Source of the DNA: CBDDDW01 sp965226805
Lineage (GTDB): Bacteria > Chloroflexota > Dehalococcoidia > Lucifugimonadales > JAGWBF01
Direction: 5' to 3'
Length of the DNA: 64,000 bases
Assembly: GCA_965226805.1 (NCBI GenBank)
Contig: CBDDDW010000026.1
Location: 124,001 to 188,000, forward strand
Shown: one piece after another, positions 43,242 through 52,877 of the stretch
Numbering within the stretch: position 1 is the first letter of the stretch
How the letters are laid out: each line of letters begins with the position of its first letter
The notes under the pieces: model-generated
Told to the model about the DNA's origin: nothing
What the model saw: only the letters and a program-made list of their open reading frames with translations
The model's database searches: none
Position numbers and translations under genes: made by a program

Positions 43242-43955
43242 ATGAGAAAAGTCTACGGGTCCTTGGACGAGGCGGTGGCCGATATACCCGATGGGTCTAC
43301 TATCATGATGGCGGGTTTCGGTCCTCCTGGGACGCCGAGAAACTTAATCGCCGCTCTGCTGAGGCAGGGAGCGAAGAACCTCACGCGTATTTCAAATTCT
43401 CATGGGTTTCCCGGTGCCCACATGGATATAGGAAGGCTGGTGGAAGCCGGGCGCATGAAAAAGATGATATGCGCCTTCACCGCCGCCACACGGCCCTCAA
43501 AAGTGCTGGCTTTCGAGGAGATGCACGAAGCGGGACAAATAGACGCCGAACTGGTTCCACAGGGCACGCTGGCCGAAAGAATCCGGGCTGCCGGAGCGGG
43601 CATCGGGGCATTCACGCCCACAAGCGTGGGTACCGAGCTCGCAAGAGAAAAGGAGCACAGGACCATTAACGGCCGCGAGTACGTCCTGGAGTATCCATTG
43701 CACGCGGACTATGCCTTTATCACCGCTCATAGGGCCGACTCTTGGGGTAACCTTCAGTACCGTCTTTCGCAGCGCAATTTCAGCCCCATTATGGCTCAGG
43801 AGGCCAGGGTCACGATAGTTGAGGTGGAAGAGGAAATCCTGGACCCCGGAGCGATCGACCCCGACCACGTCCATACGCCGGGGATTTTCGTGAACAGAGT
43901 AGTCCGCATTCCGCCTCCTCCGGAAGGCATCTGGGAAACTGCCATACGAGATTAG
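43242..43955 (+). CDS. CoA-transferase subunit A (3-oxoacid CoA-transferase type)
   Basis: A 237-residue CoA-transferase alpha subunit (IMMAGFGPPGTPRNLIAALL, then GAFTPTSVGTELA and EYPLHADYAFITAHRAD). It moves CoA between acyl-CoA and a carboxylic acid together with subunit B. The ATG has GAGGAGG about ten bases upstream. Subunit B follows after 49 bases. The carboxylate substrate is not determined. Confidence 0.9.
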   Translation: MRKVYGSLDEAVADIPDGSTIMMAGFGPPGTPRNLIAALLRQGAKNLTRISNSHGFPGAHMDIGRLVEAGRMKKMICAFTAATRPSKVLAFEEMHEAGQIDAELVPQGTLAERIRAAGAGIGAFTPTSVGTELAREKEHRTINGREYVLEYPLHADYAFITAHRADSWGNLQYRLSQRNFSPIMAQEARVTIVEVEEEILDPGAIDPDHVHTPGIFVNRVVRIPPPPEGIWETAIRD

Positions 43956-44004
43956 GGTTAGGAGACCCACCGGCCTCGCTTAAGCGGAAAGGAAGGAGCA
44001 ACAG

Positions 44005-44670
44005 ATGGAGAAGGCCCCCTTGACCAGGCAAGCCATGGCCAACCGTCTGGCGATGGAGTTTCAGGATGGTTGGGTTGTGAATCTTGGCGTGGGCATCCCC
44101 ACACTGTGCTCCAACTTCGACTTCAGTGACAAGACCGTCATCTTTCACTCGGAGAACGGGGTTATCGGATATGGTCCCATCGTGCCGGAAGGGCAGGAGG
44201 ACCTGCACCTGGTAAACGCGGGACGGCAATACATTTCCCTCGTGCCCGGCGCGGCCATCGTCCACCATGCGGATTCCTTCTCCATAATACGGGGAGGCTA
44301 TGTGGATGCAACGGTCCTGGGGGCCTATGAGGTGGCCGAGAACGGCGAGTTCGCCAACTGGAAGAGGAAGGGGCGCAAGGGTGGTGGCATAGGTGGCGCC
44401 ATGGACCTGGCGGTCGGCGCCAAGCGGGTCTTCATTGTCATGGAGCATACCACTCGGGACGGGGAACCCCGTCTCCTCAAGCGCTGCACCCTGCCGGTGA
44501 CGGCTGTAGGCGTGGTAAAGCTGGTGGTCACCAGTCTGGGTCTCTTTGAGGTTACCAATGATGGGTTCCTGCTGAAAGAGATCGCTCCCGGTTACACTCC
44601 CCAAGAGGTCCAGTCTGTCACCGGGGCCAGGCTAACGGTCTCCGACGATATCAGGGAGGTTAGGCTCTAG
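44005..44670 (+). CDS. CoA-transferase subunit B
   Basis: A 221-residue beta subunit. The catalytic glutamate is in HSENGVIG, and the LGVGIPTLCSN and GGAMDLAVGAKRV motifs are typical of AtoA/PcaJ-type subunits. GGAAGGAG precedes the ATG. It forms a pair with the upstream subunit A. Confidence 0.92.
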   Translation: MEKAPLTRQAMANRLAMEFQDGWVVNLGVGIPTLCSNFDFSDKTVIFHSENGVIGYGPIVPEGQEDLHLVNAGRQYISLVPGAAIVHHADSFSIIRGGYVDATVLGAYEVAENGEFANWKRKGRKGGGIGGAMDLAVGAKRVFIVMEHTTRDGEPRLLKRCTLPVTAVGVVKLVVTSLGLFEVTNDGFLLKEIAPGYTPQEVQSVTGARLTVSDDIREVRL

Positions 44671-44894
44671 TGTACCTTCGCCGGTGGGAGTGCGGCTGCC
44701 CTACGCACAACGGGCCGGGCTCACGTCGCCGCCCGGGGCTGTAGTTCCTGATCCACCGATCGGCCGACGACTGGAATTCGGACGTCGGACCATTCGAGCT
44801 AAGTCGGATGCCACCCCTGCTCGGTCCTGCTTTGGGTTGACCGAAAGGACTCCGGGGAGAGATGATAGACCCGAATTTGGAAGGAGGGAAACCC

Positions 44895-45992
44895 ATGAAA
44901 GCAGCGGTCCTCTACGAGCAGAACATGCCTCTTGTCGTTGACGAAGTGGAGCTGGACGATCCGAAAGAAGGCGAGGTGTTGATCAAGACCGGAGCCGCTG
45001 GCATCTGTCGCAGCGATTATCATTTTATGAAGGGCGAGTCCAGGTTGGGACTCCCTGTGGTGCTCGGCCACGAAGGGTCCGGGACCGTCGAGCGGGTGGG
45101 TCCCGGAGTCTCCACAGTGAAACCGGGAGATCGCGTGATCCTATCCTTTGTCCCTAATTGCGGCCGTTGCCACTTCTGCGTTATTGGGCGTCCCAATCTG
45201 TGTGAGCTACATGCTGCGACAACGGGATACCTTTTCGACGGCACCACCAGGCTTCATAAGGGGGATCAGCGTATCTGCCACTTCGGCAAGGTGGCCTGTT
45301 TCGCCGAACACACGGTCGTTCCGGAGACGGGATGCATCCCATTGCCTGCCGCGGTACCTTTAGACGTCGCCGCCCTGATCGGGTGCTGCGTGACCACCGG
45401 CGTGGGCGCCGCCATCTTCAACGCCCAGGTGCAGCCCGGCAGCACCGTGGCGGTCGTGGGGTGTGGCGGTGTAGGTCTGAACGTCATACAGGGCGCGAAG
45501 CTGCTCAACGCGTCCAAGATCATCGCGGTGGATGTGCGTGAAGGGCAGCTGGAGTTTGCCATGAAGTTCGGTGCCACCCATGCCGTGAATGCCTCTCATC
45601 AGGATGCCATCGCCCGGGTGAAGGAGATCTCAGGCGGGCCCGGGGCCGACTACACTTTCGAGGTCTATGGCTCGGCTGAAACCGTGCAGTCAGCCTACGC
45701 GATGGCACGCAAAGGTGGGACCATAGTGGTTGTGGGCATCGCGCCCGACGCGGATAGATTAGGGGGCATCGATCCCGTCTCTCTGGTGCGCCAGGAGAAG
45801 GTGCTGAAGGGGAGCTATTACGGCTCGGCCAGATGCCACATCGACATGCCCAAGATGGTGGACATGTACCTTTCGGGCCGGCTCAACGTCGACGAGCTGA
45901 TCACCCGCAGGTACGACCTGAACCATGTCAACGAGGCGTACGAAGACCTGGAACAGGGAGGGGTAGGCCGAGGGGTCATTGTGTACTCGTAG
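44895..45992 (+). CDS. Zinc-dependent alcohol dehydrogenase (MDR family)
   Basis: A 365-residue medium-chain dehydrogenase. Catalytic zinc ligands are in GICRSD and GHEG; the structural zinc site is C-x2-C-x2-C-x7-C (CGRCHFCVIGRPNLC). The NAD-binding motif VVGCGGVGLN follows. GGAGG lies seven bases before the ATG. It resembles class III-like or S-nitrosomycothiol-type dehydrogenases; the substrate is unknown. The 224-base gap upstream shows no gene. Confidence 0.9.
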   Translation: MKAAVLYEQNMPLVVDEVELDDPKEGEVLIKTGAAGICRSDYHFMKGESRLGLPVVLGHEGSGTVERVGPGVSTVKPGDRVILSFVPNCGRCHFCVIGRPNLCELHAATTGYLFDGTTRLHKGDQRICHFGKVACFAEHTVVPETGCIPLPAAVPLDVAALIGCCVTTGVGAAIFNAQVQPGSTVAVVGCGGVGLNVIQGAKLLNASKIIAVDVREGQLEFAMKFGATHAVNASHQDAIARVKEISGGPGADYTFEVYGSAETVQSAYAMARKGGTIVVVGIAPDADRLGGIDPVSLVRQEKVLKGSYYGSARCHIDMPKMVDMYLSGRLNVDELITRRYDLNHVNEAYEDLEQGGVGRGVIVYS

Positions 45993-46003
45993 AGGCGCGG
46001 GAG

Positions 46004-46486
46004 ATGGACGCCCCGGTTGTGAGATTGGTCGAGACGCCGGCGGAACGGGAGGCGGCCTTTGCCCTCCGTGTGCGGGTATTTGTGCAGGAGCAGGGGGTGC
46101 CGACAGCAGAGGAGCTGGACGAGCATGATCTCCACGCGACCCATTTTATAGCTCTGTTGAACGGAGAGGCCATCGGTACGGGACGGGTGGTGTACGAGGG
46201 CGTCTCAGGTGAACGTGGCCCGGCCGGCCGCGGACCTGCCATGGGCGGGAAGAGTGAGGCCAGGATCGGGCGCATGGCCGTGGACTGGGAGTGGCGTCGC
46301 AAGGGCGTGGGCGGCCGCGTGCTGCAGGCTCTGGAGGAGGAGGTTAGACGTGCTGGCGTGGAAGAGGCGGTACTGCATGCCCAGAGCTACGTCAAGGCCT
46401 TCTACGCTTCCCATGGTTACAAGGAAGAGGGAGAGCCTTTCCTGGAAGCGGGGATCGAGCACGTGCTCATGAGGAAGCGCCTCTAG
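46004..46486 (+). CDS. GNAT family N-acetyltransferase
   Basis: A 160-residue GNAT protein. The acetyl-CoA loop is RRKGVGGRVL (motif A) after the strand RIGRMAVDWEW, and the C-terminal AFYASHGYKEEGEPF is usual. The N-terminus (AFALRVRVFVQEQGVP) is like ElaA/YitI. It starts eleven bases after the dehydrogenase stop. Its end overlaps the convergent methyltransferase by four bases. Confidence 0.85.
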   Translation: MDAPVVRLVETPAEREAAFALRVRVFVQEQGVPTAEELDEHDLHATHFIALLNGEAIGTGRVVYEGVSGERGPAGRGPAMGGKSEARIGRMAVDWEWRRKGVGGRVLQALEEEVRRAGVEEAVLHAQSYVKAFYASHGYKEEGEPFLEAGIEHVLMRKRL

Positions 46487-47133
46487 CCCTGGAGCGCCGG
46501 CTTCTGCGCCACCACCGCGTACACGGGGTCGTCGAAGTAACCCCGCTGAGGATTCACGACCATCCCCCGTATTTCTTCAAAGCCGCCCGCTCCGTGCATA
46601 TAGGACATCACGATGCGTATCCTCTGGCCGTCGTCACTCATCCTCCATATGCGCACAGCCTTGGTGGGGAACATCCGGTTGGAGAATATGACGAGGAACA
46701 GGCCACCAGGCTTGAGAACGCGGCCCACCTCTTCGAAGACCTGGATAGGCCTGGTGAGGTACTGAATCGACACAGTTATGACCGCTGCGTCGAAGGTCGC
46801 GTCGTCGAAGGGCAGCTCGGGGTCCCTGTTAACGTCGTGCACCACGTGGCTGTCCAGGTCGGGGTTTTCGCCCATCTCCTCGGCGTTTAGGCCCAGCCCA
46901 ACCATACTCGCCTTTGGGTGTCCCATGGGCCAGTGAGAGCGCCAGCTACTCATCAAGTCCAGGACAACGGCGTGGGGCGGAATCACATCCATAAAGAGCC
47001 GGCCGGTGACGTCTATTGCCTGGTCGTCGATGTGCACAACCATCCTGGGCTCACGATAAAACAGGCGGTCGTCGCTCTCGTCCTCCCGGGCGAAATCCTG
47101 CGGGCTGAACAACAAAGGCGTGTCGTCAGGCAT
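46483..47133 (-). CDS. Class I SAM-dependent methyltransferase
   Basis: A 216-residue methyltransferase. The methyltransferase-fold motifs are VVLDLMSSWRSHWP (motif I, with the usual glycine run altered), the FDAAVITVSIQYLTRP post-II region and VLKPGGLFLVIFSNRM. Glycine loss in motif I is unusual, but similar proteins are common in Chloroflexota and Cyanobacteria. Substrate unknown. Confidence 0.78.
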   Translation of the reverse strand: MPDDTPLLFSPQDFAREDESDDRLFYREPRMVVHIDDQAIDVTGRLFMDVIPPHAVVLDLMSSWRSHWPMGHPKASMVGLGLNAEEMGENPDLDSHVVHDVNRDPELPFDDATFDAAVITVSIQYLTRPIQVFEEVGRVLKPGGLFLVIFSNRMFPTKAVRIWRMSDDGQRIRIVMSYMHGAGGFEEIRGMVVNPQRGYFDDPVYAVVAQKPALQG

Positions 47134-47378
47134 GGCTACTCCTTGGTAGGTTGCTCCGGGTCGCCCAGCATACTATACCCTAACGTAGCTCCGTCGGGTC
47201 GCACGCACCCTGTCGAGCGGACGCAAGCTGGGTTCGATGCTTGCGAAGCGATTCACCCTCAGCCTGCCTCAAACGCTGGGATTCCGGTGAGATTCGCTGG
47301 GTCTGCCGGCTAGCAGTACGTATCCCAGAGGGGTTGATGCTATACTAGCCTTGAGAGCGCACAAACCCGTCGGGAGGC

Positions 47379-48332
47379 ATGATGGTAGCCACGATTCCTA
47401 CTGAAGCAGAAGTCCTGGGTTACATGAACTCCCTCAGCAACTGGGGCCGGTGGGGACCTGATGACGAGATGGGCACCCTTAACCTGATAACGCCGCCCAA
47501 AAGGGTACAAGCGGCCCAGCTGGTGCGTGAAGGGGCGGCCGTCTCCTGCTCCAGGCCCATAACGACGGAAACGGCGCCCGATATCACACACCAGGTGCAG
47601 CGGTTCATGGTGGACAGCGGAGAGGGCAGGGATACCGACCCCCCAGAGAGGGCACGCCTGCGGCGGGGGGCCGCCGAGTTCATCGGAATGGTCTTTCATG
47701 GCCAGACCATCACACACATCGACAGCCTCTCCCACTATTTCTGGAATGGCGAGATGTACAACGGCCGCCCAGCCGGCATGATCACTTCTCGCGAGGGGGC
47801 TCAAGCCTTCGCGATTGAAGTGGCTCATCAGGGGATAATGACTCGTGGAGTTCTGCTTGATGTCGCCAGGCTGAAAGGCAAGGACTGGCTGGACGCCGAT
47901 GAGCCGGTCTTCCCAGAAGACATAGAGGGGGCTGAAAAGGCCGCCGGTGCCCGCGTTGGTTCGGGAGATGTGCTGCTTATCCGCACGGGCAACTACCGAA
48001 GAAGGATCGAGCAGGGCCCCGTCGACCTGGGCGTCGCCGGTCAGACTGCCTGCCACGTAGCTTGCGTGCCGCTGTTCCGGGAGAGGGACATCGCCATGCT
48101 GGGCACCGACACCTCCAACGATATTCGCCCTAGCATGTATGAGAATATCCCTAGCCCTGTCCATACCGTGTCGCTTGTGAGTATGGGCCTGTGGCTGATC
48201 GACAACTGCAACTTGGAGGACCTAGCGGCGGCGTGCCAGGAGCGGGGCCGGTGGGAGTTCATGGTGAGCATGGGCCCTCTTAGGCTGCTCAATGTTACGG
48301 GCTCCCCGGTCAATCCCATAGCGGTCTTCTGA
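47379..48332 (+). CDS. Cyclase family protein (kynurenine formamidase-like hydrolase)
   Basis: A 317-residue member of the cyclase/KynB superfamily. The metal motif appears as FHGQTITHIDSLSHYFWNG, a variant of HxGTHxDxxxH, and the SGDVLLIRTG and LGTDTSND segments are typical. It may hydrolyse formamides or lactones. GGGAGG precedes two tandem ATGs. It stands directly before the second DUF1800-NHL pair. Confidence 0.87.
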   Translation: MMVATIPTEAEVLGYMNSLSNWGRWGPDDEMGTLNLITPPKRVQAAQLVREGAAVSCSRPITTETAPDITHQVQRFMVDSGEGRDTDPPERARLRRGAAEFIGMVFHGQTITHIDSLSHYFWNGEMYNGRPAGMITSREGAQAFAIEVAHQGIMTRGVLLDVARLKGKDWLDADEPVFPEDIEGAEKAAGARVGSGDVLLIRTGNYRRRIEQGPVDLGVAGQTACHVACVPLFRERDIAMLGTDTSNDIRPSMYENIPSPVHTVSLVSMGLWLIDNCNLEDLAAACQERGRWEFMVSMGPLRLLNVTGSPVNPIAVF

Positions 48333-48463
48333 AGAGGCGCGTCGAGCTGAATACGGTGGTAGTGTTTTGTCCCGTTTGTTGCTACCATGAGAGCGCACCC
48401 CTACCATGGTGTACCACCTTAGACGAGGAGAGATTTTGTCACCGATACCGATAAGGAGGAGCA

Positions 48464-49900
48464 GTGCCGGACACTGACATCGCTCTGATGGCCCATCTCA
48501 TGCGGCGGGCCGGATTCGGCGCGACGCGAGATGAGCTTGAGGCCCGCGCCGCGAAGGGCTACGAAGCGACGGTAGAGGAGCTGGTCTTCCCCGACGAGCA
48601 TCTTCCCCCGTGGGAGGATGAAGACATTTTCCTCCGATACCACGGGGACGTCGCCAACACGATACACCCCGACTCCATGGCTATGTACTGGGTTTACCGT
48701 ATGGTCAACACGAACCGGCCCCTGGAAGAGAAGATGGCCCTTTTCTGGCACGGAATATTCGCCACGGCTTTCTCGAAGGTCAACCAGCCTAACGTATTAC
48801 AGAGGCAGATCGACATGTTCCGGGCACATGGCCTGGCAAACTTCCGCGATTTGCTAATAGAGCTCTCCAAAGACCCGGCGATGATTTACTGGCTGGATAA
48901 CGTAGACAATCACAGTGGCGCGATCAATGAGAACTACGGTCGGGAGCTGCTTGAGTTGTTCTCCATGGGAATCGGCAACTACAGTGAAGAGGACGTTAAA
49001 GAGGCGTCGAGGGCCTTCACCGGCTGGACCATACGGAACGCCACTCTCCATGACACCAGGGTTGTGATGGACTCCTTCTGGCCTTATGGCCGTCTGGGAT
49101 GGCAGTTCGAATACCGGGATAATGACCACGACGACGGTGAGAAGAGCTTTCTGGGTCACTCCGGGAACTTCGGCGGTGAGGATATCATCGACATTATCTG
49201 CAAGGAGCCCGCGACCGCCAGTTTCTTTGCGCGCCATCTGTACAATTTCTTTGTAGCCGACGAGCCTCAGGTGCCATCCTGGGGGACCGTCCCGCCCCGC
49301 GATCCAGAGGCAATCAAGACGCTGACGGACGCTTTCTTTGAGCACGACTACGACATCGGGTCCGTGCTGCGGCTCCTGTTCAACTCCGATTTCTTCAAGG
49401 ACGCTCGCTTCGCCAAGGTCAGAAGCCCTGCCGAGTTGGTGGCGGGCACCGTGCGGCTAGCTGGGGGCCACCGCTTCCCGTCGGCGGGCGACATCGCCCT
49501 GGGCATGAAATCGGCCGATATGGGGCAGTCCCTCCTCAACCCGCCCAGCGTGGAGGGCTGGCATACTGGAGCGGAGTGGGTCACCAGCGGAAGCCTGGTG
49601 GACCGAGTGAACTTCGCCGTAGCACAGCTGGCAGACCTAGAGTGTCCTGGGGTGAGAGGCATAATCGAGAAGATAAGGGCTTACGGAGAACGCCTGCCAC
49701 CCGAGGGTCTTGTGGACGCCTGCCTTGACCTCATGGGCCCTTTGACACTCGAACAGAGAACCCGGCGGGAGCTGGTAGCCCAGGCGCAAGCCCGTGGTGA
49801 ACTGCGATTCGGGTCCGAGGGAGATGAGCGCATCTCGGCCGAGAGAGTACAAGAGATGATGCAACTCATCGTCTCGACGCGTGAGTATCAGTTGGTCTGA
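48464..49900 (+). CDS. DUF1800 family protein, copy 2
   Basis: A 478-residue paralog of the gene at 15554 with the same MAHLMRRAGFGAT start, NRPLEEKMALFWHGIF, NENYGRELLELFSMG and PPSVEGWHTGAEWV motifs. A GTG start is preceded by AAGGAGGAG. No signal peptide. Unlike copy 1 it has no DUF1501 gene behind it; the NHL gene follows directly. Confidence 0.87.
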   Translation: MPDTDIALMAHLMRRAGFGATRDELEARAAKGYEATVEELVFPDEHLPPWEDEDIFLRYHGDVANTIHPDSMAMYWVYRMVNTNRPLEEKMALFWHGIFATAFSKVNQPNVLQRQIDMFRAHGLANFRDLLIELSKDPAMIYWLDNVDNHSGAINENYGRELLELFSMGIGNYSEEDVKEASRAFTGWTIRNATLHDTRVVMDSFWPYGRLGWQFEYRDNDHDDGEKSFLGHSGNFGGEDIIDIICKEPATASFFARHLYNFFVADEPQVPSWGTVPPRDPEAIKTLTDAFFEHDYDIGSVLRLLFNSDFFKDARFAKVRSPAELVAGTVRLAGGHRFPSAGDIALGMKSADMGQSLLNPPSVEGWHTGAEWVTSGSLVDRVNFAVAQLADLECPGVRGIIEKIRAYGERLPPEGLVDACLDLMGPLTLEQRTRRELVAQAQARGELRFGSEGDERISAERVQEMMQLIVSTREYQLV

Positions 49901-49961
49901 CGCCCTTTGCGGAGCAACCGGGCCGGCAGGCTGTCCCGTATCAGATTCAAGGAAGCGCTCT

Positions 49962-50990
49962 TTGGTTTCCACCGCAACATACACTTACAGCCATACCATA
50001 GGTTTCCTGGCGATAGGTGGCGATAGGGGCTTCAATCTCCCCGTTGACGTAGCCGTCGGCCAGGACGGGCTGCTGTATGTGCTGAACCGTGCCAGCCCGG
50101 ACGACAGACCGACGATCTACCATAAGCGCGTTACCGTGTGCACCGTATCAGAAGATTACCTGGGCGAGTTCGGCAGCGGTGGAACCGGGGACGGCCAGCT
50201 GATGTGGCCGGTCTCCATCGCCATCGATCGGGATGGCAACATCTTCATCTCTGACGAGGCCCTTCATCGAATCTCAATTTTCGATAAGGACCGACAATTC
50301 CAGAGCAAATGGGGCGTGAATGGGAGAGGGGATGGGCAGTTCGACCGGCCCGCCGGCATTGCTTTTGACACTGAGGATAACCTGCTGGTGGTGGATAGCT
50401 TGAACAGCCGCGTTCTCAGGTTCACGAAGGACGGGCGCTTCCTAGGTGGCTGGGGTAGCTGGGGGACGGGCGACGGCCAATTCAACATGCCCTGGGGGAT
50501 CACAACCGACCGGGCGGGCAATGTCTACGTCGCCGACTGGCGCAATGACCGGATTCAGAAGTTCGATGCTGGCGGGGGACACCTGGCTACCTGGGGGACC
50601 TCCGGTCGGGGCAGCGGCCAGTTCTCCCGGCCCTCCGGGGTTGCAGTTGACCGGGCGGGCGCGATCTACGTTGCCGACTGGAGAAACGAGAGGGTCCAGG
50701 TGCTGGGCCCCGACGGCAGCCCTCGGGCCATAATCCGAGGCCAGTCTGGATTCTCGAAGTGGGCTCAGGACTACTACCTGGCCAATACAGTGGAGTATGC
50801 GGAGAGGCAAAGGGCCGACATAGAGCCCGAGCCCGAACCCTCATGGGACCCGTCCCTTCGGGAGCAGTCCGCCGCCACCGACAAGCTGCTGTGGGGGCCC
50901 ATCTCTGTGAAAGTGGATGACGAGGGCCGGGTGTACATTGTCGAGAGCTGCCGCCACCGAATTCAGGTATACCAGAAGGAGCAATCCTGA
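49962..50990 (+). CDS. NHL-repeat beta-propeller protein, copy 2
   Basis: A 342-residue propeller, paralogous to the gene at 18350 (for example PVSIAIDRDGNIFISDEA, PWGITTDRAGNVYVADWRND and PSGVAVDRAGAIYVADWRNE). A TTG start is chosen because AAGGAAG lies six bases upstream and the N-terminus (STATYTYSHTIG) then aligns with copy 1 (SATYHYDRTIG); the frame is open a further 27 codons. A Pro/Glu-rich insert (EPEPEPS) precedes the last blade. Confidence 0.82.
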   Translation: MVSTATYTYSHTIGFLAIGGDRGFNLPVDVAVGQDGLLYVLNRASPDDRPTIYHKRVTVCTVSEDYLGEFGSGGTGDGQLMWPVSIAIDRDGNIFISDEALHRISIFDKDRQFQSKWGVNGRGDGQFDRPAGIAFDTEDNLLVVDSLNSRVLRFTKDGRFLGGWGSWGTGDGQFNMPWGITTDRAGNVYVADWRNDRIQKFDAGGGHLATWGTSGRGSGQFSRPSGVAVDRAGAIYVADWRNERVQVLGPDGSPRAIIRGQSGFSKWAQDYYLANTVEYAERQRADIEPEPEPSWDPSLREQSAATDKLLWGPISVKVDDEGRVYIVESCRHRIQVYQKEQS

Positions 50991-51054
50991 AATTCCATTC
51001 CTCTCCACAGTTCACTCTAGATTCGGCTTGCCCAACCACCTCTCCGGGAGCCGC

Positions 51055-51534
51055 ATGAATCGAACAGTGCAGGTCAGGGTCAACGGAAAAAAGTGCGCGG
51101 CCGACATTCCCTCCAACCGGCTCCTTACGGACTTCCTGAGGTACGACCTGGGGCTTACCGGGACAAAGGAGGGGTGTAGCGTCGGCATCTGTGGAGCGTG
51201 TACCGTCCTTCTCGATAACAAGATGGTCGCCGCATGCCTCATTCTGGCGGTCTCTACGGACGGACGCGAGATCACGACCATCGAGGGTATTGCGGACGAG
51301 GGCAGGCTGCATCCCTTGCAGCAGAGCTTCATCGACCATGGGGGCTTTCAATGCGGGATCTGCACGCCTGGCCAGATCATGGCGGCCAAGTCGCTCCTGG
51401 ATGAGAACCCCGACCCCTCCGAAGCCGAGATCCGGGAGTGGATGGCAGGGAGCCTCTGCCGCTGCACCGGATACTATAAGATACTCGAGTCCATCGTGAA
51501 GGCAGTCGAGTTGGCCAAAGGAGCGGCGGGATGA
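51055..51534 (+). CDS. Xanthine dehydrogenase/CoxS-type [2Fe-2S] subunit
   Basis: A 159-residue small subunit of a molybdenum hydroxylase. The plant-type cluster site is EGCSVGICGACTVLL, and the second cluster ligands are in CGICTPG and SLCRCTGYY. CGGGAG precedes the ATG. It overlaps the next gene by four bases (ATGA), so the subunits are translationally coupled. Confidence 0.92.
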   Translation: MNRTVQVRVNGKKCAADIPSNRLLTDFLRYDLGLTGTKEGCSVGICGACTVLLDNKMVAACLILAVSTDGREITTIEGIADEGRLHPLQQSFIDHGGFQCGICTPGQIMAAKSLLDENPDPSEAEIREWMAGSLCRCTGYYKILESIVKAVELAKGAAG

Positions 51535-52409
51535 AGAACTTCGAGTACCACGCTCCACGTAGTCTGGACGAGGCGCATTCCCTGCTCGATGAACACGGCG
51601 AGGAGGCCCAGATCATCGCTGGTGGCACAGCGCTTCTCCTTTTCATGAAGCAGCGGCTCGCCCAGCCCGAGCACCTGCTGACTCTCCAGGAGGTGCCTGG
51701 ACTGGACGGGATCACCGTGTCGGAGGATGCGGTCCACCTTGGAGCCATGTGCACCCACCGGCAGGTGGAGACCTCTCCGGTTCTCCAGGATCGGGTGCCG
51801 TTGCTTTGCGAAACTTACCGGTGTGTGGCCACGCCCCGAATACGCAACATGGCTACCGTGGGCGGAGGGCTCGTCCACGCCGACCCGAACCTGGACCCTC
51901 CGCCCAGCCTGATGGCGCTTGGTGCGTTGGTTGTGCTGGCCTCGTCCTCCGGGGAGCGCACAGTACCCGTTGAGGAGTTCTTCCTGGACTACTACGAGAC
52001 CGCCATTCAGGCAGGGGAGGTAATCACAGAGGTCATAGTGCCCGCTGCCCCTGCCAGGACCGGCGGGGCATTTCTCAAATTCCTGCCCAGGACGTGCGAC
52101 GACTACGCTACCGTGTCGGCGGCGGCGCTTGTGACCCTCCGAGAAGACGGCGCCACTTGTCAGGAGGTGCGCATCGGTCTGGGCGCGGTGGGAGTCACGC
52201 CCATCCGGGCAAAGGGAGCTGAAGCTGTGCTGCGGGGGAGGACTCTAACGTCAGACCTCGTCCGTCAGGCGGCACAGGCGGTCGAAAGTGAGGTTGACCC
52301 TATGGACGACTTCCGCGGGTCCGCCGGGTACAAGCGCAAGATGGTCCAAGTCTTTGTCCGTCGGGCCGTGGACCGGGCCTTGGAGCGCGTCGGTGAGGTG
52401 TCTCAATGA
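51531..52409 (+). CDS. CoxM-type FAD-binding subunit
   Basis: A 292-residue FAD subunit of the xanthine dehydrogenase/CO dehydrogenase family. The FAD motifs are IIAGGTALL and ATVGGGLVHADPN, and the C-terminal domain ends KMVQVFVRRAVDRAL. It passes electrons between the FeS subunit and an acceptor. It overlaps both neighbours by ATGA. Confidence 0.9.
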   Translation: MKNFEYHAPRSLDEAHSLLDEHGEEAQIIAGGTALLLFMKQRLAQPEHLLTLQEVPGLDGITVSEDAVHLGAMCTHRQVETSPVLQDRVPLLCETYRCVATPRIRNMATVGGGLVHADPNLDPPPSLMALGALVVLASSSGERTVPVEEFFLDYYETAIQAGEVITEVIVPAAPARTGGAFLKFLPRTCDDYATVSAAALVTLREDGATCQEVRIGLGAVGVTPIRAKGAEAVLRGRTLTSDLVRQAAQAVESEVDPMDDFRGSAGYKRKMVQVFVRRAVDRALERVGEVSQ

Positions 52410-52858
52410 AGACAGAGCGAAGCCTGGTATTGTCCGGAAGCCGTAGCGAAATGTGGAACCTGCTGATGGACATAGACCGCGTGGGCGCGTGTTTCCCCGG
52501 CGTGGAGGACCTAACTCGGGTGGACGATTCTAGCTACCAGGGCACCATGAAGCTTCGAGTGGGGCCGGTAAGCCTGAGCGTCAAGGGGACCCTCACCGTC
52601 CTCGCCATGGATAAGGAAGCCTGGCACGCATCAATGCGATTGGAAGGCGCCGACCGCAGAATTGGAGCCGGCGTCCGCGCCACGATTGACATGAACCTCA
52701 AAGAGCTGGCAGCGGACCAAACGGAGCTGACCATCGTCAGTGACGTAGCGTTCTTGGGGAGGTTGGGCGAGCTGGGCCAGCCGATAATCCACAGGAAGGC
52801 CGAAGCGGCGATTGAGGAATTTGCGGAGAACCTGGCGGAAGAGGCGGCTTCTATGTAG
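52406..52858 (+). CDS. CoxG-like SRPBCC protein
   Basis: A 150-residue SRPBCC-fold protein of the CoxG type (FPGVEDLTRVDDSSYQGTMK followed by VGPVSLSVKG). CoxG proteins assist maturation or membrane attachment of CO-dehydrogenase-type enzymes. It ends the three-gene unit. The catalytic molybdopterin subunit expected here is not present. Confidence 0.87.
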   Translation: MKTERSLVLSGSRSEMWNLLMDIDRVGACFPGVEDLTRVDDSSYQGTMKLRVGPVSLSVKGTLTVLAMDKEAWHASMRLEGADRRIGAGVRATIDMNLKELAADQTELTIVSDVAFLGRLGELGQPIIHRKAEAAIEEFAENLAEEAASM

Positions 52859-52877
52859 CCTGAGGTGACGGCTGGCA

